From JBFGJY01 sp041576975 (lineage in GTDB: Bacteria > Pseudomonadota > Gammaproteobacteria > UBA4575): a stretch of 36,312 nucleotides of DNA. Position numbers and translations under genes: made by a program. Of the stretch, positions 31,702 to 36,312 are shown in pieces (within the stretch, counting starts at the first letter, position 1; each line of letters starts with the position of its first letter). The stretch spans positions 1 to 36,312 of the forward strand of contig JBFGJY010000024.1 in assembly GCA_041576975.1 (NCBI GenBank), in the 5' to 3' direction. The notes below the pieces were generated by a model that saw only the letters and a list, made by a program, of their open reading frames with translations, was not told the origin of the DNA and did no database searches.

Positions 31702-34554
31702 TCAAGCGAATTGTTCTTCCGCAAAAATTTTAATATCAAGCATTGGTTTTAGATGCTGCCCTGTAAATGAATATTTTGATGATGCTATTTCTTCTGGCGT
31801 TCCCGTTGCAACAACTTCACCACCTCGATTCCCACCTTCTGGACCTAAGTCAATAATCCAATCTGCAGTTTTTATTATGTCGAGATTATGTTCGATAACA
31901 ATGATAGTATTGCCTTGATCGCGCAAATGATGAAGAACTTTTAAGAGTTGTTCTACATCATGAAAATGTAGCCCAGTTGTGGGTTCATCCAAAATATAAA
32001 GTGTTCTTCCTGTACTGCGTTTGGACAGTTCACGTGAAAGCTTAACTCGCTGTGCTTCCCCGCCAGATAGAGTAGTGGCACTTTGGCCAACTGTGATATA
32101 TGACAAACCAACATCCATAAGAGTTTGCAATTTGCGTTTGATGATAGGTACAGCCTCAAAGAAATTTAGCGCATCCTCGACTGTCATTTGTAATACTTGA
32201 TGAATGTTTTTGTCTTTGTAGCGAATTTCTAATGTCTCTCGGTTGTAACGTCTTCCTTGGCAAATGTCACACGGTACATAAACATCAGGTAGAAAATGCA
32301 TTTCTACTTTGATCACACCATCACCCTGGCAGGCTTCACAACGGCCGCCTTTAACATTAAAACTAAAGCGGCCCGGCGCGTAGCCACGTGAACGAGCTTC
32401 TGGTGTATTCGCAAATAGTTCACGAATGGGCGTAAATAGGCCAGTATACGTTGCAGGATTGGATCGAGGTGTGCGTCCAATGGGGCTCTGGTCGATATCG
32501 ATTACTTTGTCGATTTGATCTAAGCCTTTGATTTCATTACATTCTGCAGGAAGAATGCCAGAGCCATGCAAATGTCGCATACAGTGTTTATATAAGGTGT
32601 CGTTGACTAGCGTAGATTTTCCAGAGCCGGAAACACCGGTTACAACAGTAAGTAACCCTAGCGGTATATCCACAGTAATATTTTTTAGGTTGTTCCCACG
32701 AGCGTGGATGATTTTTAGAGTTTTTGTTTTTTGAAAAGGCATGCGCATTTTAGGAAGAGGGATAACACGTTTTCCTGAAAGATAGTGTCCGGTTAAGGAT
32801 GCAGGATTTTTTTCAATATCTACAGGTGTGCCCTGCGCGACTACTTTGCCACCATGTATGCCTGCGCCGGGGCCCATATCTAAAACATGGTCTGCGCTGC
32901 GAATCGCTTCTTCATCATGTTCGACAACAATTACGGTATTACCGAGGTCTCTTAGATAATTCAGTGTTTTTATGAGGCGCTGATTGTCACGTTGATGCAA
33001 ACCAATGGAGGGTTCATCAAGTATGTACATAACCCCAACCAAACCGGAACCAATTTGACTTGCAAGGCGAATTCGCTGAGCTTCTCCACCAGATAGGGTA
33101 TCCGCACTGCGATTAAGAGTTAGATAATCTAAACCTACGTTGACTAAAAATTTAAGTCGTTCGTTTATTTCGTTAATAATTTTTTCCCCAACAGCAGCCA
33201 GGTGGCCAGGGAGGTTTAGTTTTTTAAAAAAAACCAGAGCTTTTTCTGTAGACCAAGAAGTGATTGTTGGTAAGTTGATGTTTTGTATAAATACATTACG
33301 TGCTTCTACATTTAAGCGCTCGCCATTACATTCTTGGCAGGTTTGTATAGTCAGATATTTGCTCAGTTCTTCTCGCACGGCACTTGATTCCGTCTCATGA
33401 AAACGTCGATCCATATTTGGAATAATGCCTTCAAAGGTGTGCCAGCGTTTGTAGACCTTGCCATTATCATTAGTATATTTGAACTGAATTTCTTCATCCT
33501 CGCTGCCATACAAGATAATTTCTTGAACTTCCTCATCGAGTTCATCATAGGGTGCCTCAATATCAAAATCATAATGCTCAGCAAGGGATTGAATTAAGTT
33601 AAAGTAATACGGGTTACGTCGGTCCCAACCTCGAATGGCACCTCCTGCAAGACTAATTTCGTCATTAATGACGACTAACTCGGGATCAAAAAATTGTTCT
33701 ATGCCTAAACCATCACATTCTGTGCATGCGCCTACTGGATTATTAAATGAGAAAAGTCGGGGTTCGAGCTCATTCAAGCTATAGCCACATTTCGGACATG
33801 CAAATTTTGCTGAAAAAATCATCTCAGCTTCTTTGGGGTTGTCCATTGATCGAATAATGGCAATGTCATCGGCAAGTTTTAGTGCTGTTTCAAAAGATTC
33901 AGCCAAGCGCAGTTTCAAATCTGCTTTAACTTTAAATCTATCTACGATGACCTCGATCGTGTGCTTGCGTCGTAGATCAAGCTTTGGAGGAGCATCTAAT
34001 TCATATATTTCACCGTCGATTCGTGCGCGCAAAAAACCCTGAGCTTGCAATTGAGCAAGCAGCTGCACGTGTTCGCCTTTGCGGTTTTGGACAACCGGCG
34101 CTAGCAACATCAATTTTTTACCTTCATCAAGCGACAGAACTTTGTCCACCATCTGGCTAATCGTTTGTGCATGTAAATCGAGGTGATGCGTAGGGCAACG
34201 AGGCGTGCCTGCGCGCGCAAAGAGCAGGCGTAGATAATCGTATATTTCAGTAATGGTCCCTACTGTTGAACGTGGATTATGAGAAGTCGCTTTTTGTTCG
34301 ATCGAAATGGAAGGCGATAATCCATCGATATGGTCTACATCTGGTTTTTCCATACGCGCAAGAAACTGACGCGCATAGGCAGACAATGATTCGACGTAGC
34401 GACGTTGCCCCTCAGCAAAAATGGTGTCAAAAGCCAGAGATGACTTGCCAGAGCCGGATAGGCCAGTGATGACAATCAACTTTTCTCTTGGGAGATCAAC
34501 ATCAATATTCTGTAGATTATGCGTTCGTGCCCCACGAATGCTGATTTGTTTCAT
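31702..34554 (-). CDS. uvrA: Excinuclease ABC subunit A (UvrA)
   Basis: UvrA finds DNA damage in nucleotide excision repair and loads UvrB. The 950-residue protein has two ABC ATPase modules: Walker A GLSGSGKSS near residues 31-39 and GVSGSGKST near 640, and two LSGGEAQR signatures. Zinc modules are CPKCGYSLNELE...CTECDG (about 253-283) and CEACQGDGVIKVE...CDICQG (about 740-770). The UvrB-binding region lies after the first Walker site. Length is near E. coli UvrA (940). It is the only minus-strand gene, divergent from ssb. Confidence 0.98.
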   Translation of the reverse strand: MKQISIRGARTHNLQNIDVDLPREKLIVITGLSGSGKSSLAFDTIFAEGQRRYVESLSAYARQFLARMEKPDVDHIDGLSPSISIEQKATSHNPRSTVGTITEIYDYLRLLFARAGTPRCPTHHLDLHAQTISQMVDKVLSLDEGKKLMLLAPVVQNRKGEHVQLLAQLQAQGFLRARIDGEIYELDAPPKLDLRRKHTIEVIVDRFKVKADLKLRLAESFETALKLADDIAIIRSMDNPKEAEMIFSAKFACPKCGYSLNELEPRLFSFNNPVGACTECDGLGIEQFFDPELVVINDEISLAGGAIRGWDRRNPYYFNLIQSLAEHYDFDIEAPYDELDEEVQEIILYGSEDEEIQFKYTNDNGKVYKRWHTFEGIIPNMDRRFHETESSAVREELSKYLTIQTCQECNGERLNVEARNVFIQNINLPTITSWSTEKALVFFKKLNLPGHLAAVGEKIINEINERLKFLVNVGLDYLTLNRSADTLSGGEAQRIRLASQIGSGLVGVMYILDEPSIGLHQRDNQRLIKTLNYLRDLGNTVIVVEHDEEAIRSADHVLDMGPGAGIHGGKVVAQGTPVDIEKNPASLTGHYLSGKRVIPLPKMRMPFQKTKTLKIIHARGNNLKNITVDIPLGLLTVVTGVSGSGKSTLVNDTLYKHCMRHLHGSGILPAECNEIKGLDQIDKVIDIDQSPIGRTPRSNPATYTGLFTPIRELFANTPEARSRGYAPGRFSFNVKGGRCEACQGDGVIKVEMHFLPDVYVPCDICQGRRYNRETLEIRYKDKNIHQVLQMTVEDALNFFEAVPIIKRKLQTLMDVGLSYITVGQSATTLSGGEAQRVKLSRELSKRSTGRTLYILDEPTTGLHFHDVEQLLKVLHHLRDQGNTIIVIEHNLDIIKTADWIIDLGPEGGNRGGEVVATGTPEEIASSKYSFTGQHLKPMLDIKIFAEEQFA

Positions 34555-34884
34555 ATTTTCAATCGTGATTAGCCAAACGTACTAATATACGCGTTTATCT
34601 ATTCGAGACGCAAAACCTGAATACCCTAAACGGAAGAGATGCAGGGTAGTTGCTGTAAAGCGCAGTGCCACCTCAGGCTTAATCAAACGGTTATGGCGCA
34701 CCCATAATAGCTTTAAACTTGTATTTCGTGTTTTGAGCAGTGGTCCTTGAAAGCAACTCTATTCCCTTAGATGCTCTAAGAGATGATCAAAAAACAGACG
34801 GCGAATGCAGACTTCGTGTTTTTTGTCTCATAAGCTCGTAAAATACCCTACAATAACTACTATACATATAAAAGGTAAGTCGAG
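34555..34884. other. Divergent uvrA-ssb intergenic region (330 bp)
   Basis: No coding sequence is apparent. The left part holds the candidate uvrA promoter. Bases 34766-34780 form an inverted repeat, CTTAGA-TGC-TCTAAG. The right part is AT-rich, with -10-like TACAAT (34849-34854) and TACTAT (34858-34863) before ssb but no good -35. I looked for a LexA (SOS) operator and found none; CTGTAAAGCGCAG near 34662 is too short and lacks the second ACAG. Confidence 0.6.
34584..34613 (-). promoter_or_regulatory. Candidate uvrA promoter
   Basis: On the minus strand TTGCGT (34608-34613) and TATATT (34584-34589; 5 of 6) are 18 bases apart, about 30 bases before the uvrA ATG. The -35 match is weak. No LexA-type CTGT-N8-ACAG box overlaps it. 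Confidence 0.4.
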
Positions 34885-35325
34885 ATGGCAAGAGGTGTAA
34901 ACAAAGTCATATTAGTGGGTAATCTTGGGCAAGATCCCGAAGTTAAATACATGCCAAGTGGTCAAGCCGTCTGCAATATCAGTGTGGCGACAACTGAATC
35001 TTGGAATGACAAGAGCTCAGGCGAAAAAGTTGAGAAAACTGAATGGCATCGCGTGGTGTTTTTTCGCAGATTGGCAGAAATTGCAGGCGAATATTTACGC
35101 AAAGGCTCACAAGTCTACATAGAAGGGCGTCTACAAACCCGCAAATGGCAAGACCAAAGTGGCAATGATCGCTACACCACAGAAATTGTCGCCAACGACA
35201 TGCAAATGTTAGGGGGTAAAGGCGGTGGTACGGCAATGATGCCAGAAGGTCCGTCCAGCACAGAGCCGGAACCAATTACTGCAGGTTCATCCTCCGATGA
35301 TTTTGATGACGACATTCCATTTTAA
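34885..35325 (+). CDS. ssb: Single-stranded DNA-binding protein
   Basis: SSB coats single-stranded DNA as a tetramer during replication, repair and recombination. The 146-residue protein has the OB fold (residues 1-110) starting MARGVNKVILVGNLGQDPEVKY, with EKTEWHRVVFFRRLAEIAGEYLRKGSQVYIEGRL. A short Gly/Pro/Ser linker leads to the acidic tip DDFDDDIPF, which recruits partner proteins. Shorter than E. coli SSB (178) because the linker is short. GGTAAGTCGAG upstream is the ribosome site. It is divergent from uvrA, as in many gammaproteobacteria. Confidence 0.97.
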   Translation: MARGVNKVILVGNLGQDPEVKYMPSGQAVCNISVATTESWNDKSSGEKVEKTEWHRVVFFRRLAEIAGEYLRKGSQVYIEGRLQTRKWQDQSGNDRYTTEIVANDMQMLGGKGGGTAMMPEGPSSTEPEPITAGSSSDDFDDDIPF

Positions 35326-35389
35326 AATATATCGCCTTAGTTTGTGCTAATAACGAACTTAATTGTTCAAAAACAAATAGGATATTACT

Positions 35390-35698
35390 GTGATTTTTAT
35401 TAAAAAATTAACTTTATGTTTTTTTATCATATTTATTTGCTCACCAGCTGCATATGCATATATAGATCCTGTTACTGGAAGTTTAATCATTCAGGGGTTA
35501 ATTGCTGCAGTTGTGGGTGCATTGGCCATGATCAAGTTTCAATATTCAAGATTTAAAGCGTTTATAAATAAAATTTTTGGAAGAAATGCAAAGGATGATA
35601 GCTTAGATAGCTTAGATAGCTTAGATAGCTTTGAAGCTGAACAAGACTTTAGCCAAAAAAAAGAAAAGAATTCTGAAAGTATAAAAGAATCTAGCTAA
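35390..35698 (+). CDS. Small exported or membrane protein of the YIDPxTGS type
   Basis: Function unknown. The 102-residue product starts at GTG behind ATAGGAT. It has a signal peptide (about 1-22; hydrophobic core LTLCFFIIFIC, probable cut after AYA), then YIDPVTGSLIIQGLIAAVVGALAMIKF, a motif with one membrane helix that I recognise in small proteins found near methyltransferase and polysaccharide genes. A basic stretch (KAFINKIFGRN) and a Ser/Glu/Lys-rich tail follow, containing DSLDSLDSLDSF coded by 9-base repeats. The next gene starts 12 bases later, so the two probably form one operon. Confidence 0.75.
   Translation: MIFIKKLTLCFFIIFICSPAAYAYIDPVTGSLIIQGLIAAVVGALAMIKFQYSRFKAFINKIFGRNAKDDSLDSLDSLDSFEAEQDFSQKKEKNSESIKESS
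35597..35632 (+). repeat. Four 9-bp tandem repeats inside the small membrane protein gene
   Basis: GATAGCTTA occurs three times in tandem and a fourth time as GATAGCTTT. Each unit codes for Asp-Ser-Leu (the last Asp-Ser-Phe). Changes in copy number would keep the frame and only alter the length of the tail. Confidence 0.9.
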
Positions 35699-35709
35699 TA
35701 ATTAGTCAC

Positions 35710-36312
35710 ATGGGATCAGATGTAGATCCAGCATCTTTTCGTGATCCAAGTGGGTTTATATTCTACATTGATGATAATGTTTACAGGCAAATAAATAAAA
35801 ACTATCAATATAATTTCAAAAAATTTATTGAATGTGGTTTATATGCACAGTTAGCAGAAGAAAATTTGCTAATTTCGCACCAAGAGGCAGATAGTTCATT
35901 AGCTCTTACCAATGATGCATATTTAGTCATATCTCCAGAAAGAATTCCATTTATCTCCTATCCATATGAATGGTGCTTTAGTCAGTTAAAAGATGCAGCA
36001 CTGTTAACTTTAAAAATACAAAAACTATCCTTGAACCGAGACTTTTCTTTAAAAGATGCAAGTGCATACAATGTTCAGTATCTTCATGGCAAGCCAATTA
36101 TGGTTGATACACTTTCATTTGAAAGATATGAAGAGGGTAAGCCATGGGTAGCATATAGACAGTTTTGCCAACATTTTTTGGCACCACTATCACTAATGTC
36201 CTATGTGGATATTCGTTTAGGCCAATTACTAAAAAATTATATTGATGGGATCCCTTTAGATTTGACAGGTAAGCTACTTCCTTTCTCAAGTAAATTTAGA
36301 TTTTCATTAGCA
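35710..36312 (+). CDS. Methyltransferase-like protein, N-terminal part (runs off window)
   Basis: An open frame runs 201 codons from ATG 35710 to the window edge with no stop. Visible segments are FRDPSGFIFYIDDNVYRQIN near the start, IPFISYPYEWCFSQLKDAALLTL, DASAYNVQYLHGKPIMVDTLSFERY, and EEGKPWVAYRQFCQHFLAPL. I recognise these from a family annotated as class I SAM-dependent methyltransferases, in which this is the conserved N-terminal part; the SAM-binding glycine motif would come later and is not seen. The start is 12 bases after the small membrane protein, with a weak ribosome site. Substrate unknown. Confidence 0.75.
   Translation, partial: MGSDVDPASFRDPSGFIFYIDDNVYRQINKNYQYNFKKFIECGLYAQLAEENLLISHQEADSSLALTNDAYLVISPERIPFISYPYEWCFSQLKDAALLTLKIQKLSLNRDFSLKDASAYNVQYLHGKPIMVDTLSFERYEEGKPWVAYRQFCQHFLAPLSLMSYVDIRLGQLLKNYIDGIPLDLTGKLLPFSSKFRFSLA

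Noticed and set aside
34660..34677. Possible LexA box CTGTAAAGCGCAG
   Set aside because: Spacing is too short and the second half lacks ACAG.
1..36312. CRISPR array, insertion sequence, integrase or toxin-antitoxin genes
   Set aside because: I looked for repeat-spacer patterns, transposase-like frames and small toxin pairs and found none; apart from the right edge the window is core genome.

Overview
The window is chromosomal DNA from an AT-rich gammaproteobacterium (genus not identified). Sample lines counted by hand run about 35-42% GC. The evidence is protein similarity to Escherichia coli ribosomal and RNA polymerase proteins, a ~1360-residue RpoB and ~1410-residue RpoC without the large insertions of other phyla, and the gene order. 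All genes from position 1 to about 30.9 kb lie on the + strand as one continuous ribosomal/transcription supercluster. The order is tuf (3' end only) - tRNA-Trp - secE - nusG - rplK - rplA - rplJ - rplL - rpoB - rpoC - rpsL - rpsG - fusA - tuf - rpsJ - rplC-D-W-B-rpsS-rplV-rpsC-rplP-rpmC-rpsQ - rplN-X-E-rpsN-rpsH-rplF-rplR-rpsE-rpmD-rplO-secY-rpmJ - rpsM-K-D-rpoA-rplQ, closed by a clear intrinsic terminator near 30.9 kb. In E. coli these blocks are split; here they are contiguous, as in many other gammaproteobacteria.

Regulatory layout: a likely promoter precedes tRNA-Trp/secE. An L10-type mRNA leader sits before rplJ, and an attenuator-like hairpin lies between rplL and rpoB. A near-consensus promoter (TTGACA, 17-nt spacer, TACAAT) precedes rpsL and is followed at once by a GC-rich hairpin. 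A weaker promoter plus a very stable hairpin lies between rpsJ and rplC, and another promoter/hairpin pair precedes rpsM. The S10-type operon therefore seems to begin at rplC, with rpsJ belonging to the str-type transcript.

After the terminator come a SAM hydroxide adenosyltransferase-type gene (+), uvrA (-), ssb (+), a small secreted or membrane protein of the YIDPxTGS type, and the first 201 codons of a methyltransferase-like gene that runs off the window. rplQ ... uvrA ... ssb is a recognisable gammaproteobacterial neighbourhood; what lies between those genes differs.

Most of the window is ordinary core genome, and I found no clear new defence or biosynthetic system. The points most worth checking are: (i) the complete tuf gene is markedly GC-rich against its neighbours, and its 3' end is identical to the partial tuf copy at the window start, with a decayed echo of the tuf end just downstream of that copy; (ii) the 162-nt rplV-rpsC gap holds repeats that look like decayed copies of the rplV end and two tiny related ORFs; (iii) three operon leaders appear to start with a hairpin; (iv) ribosomal protein L3 has a charged C-terminal extension of about 43 residues; (v) the right edge holds a small-protein/methyltransferase pair that may begin an accessory locus.
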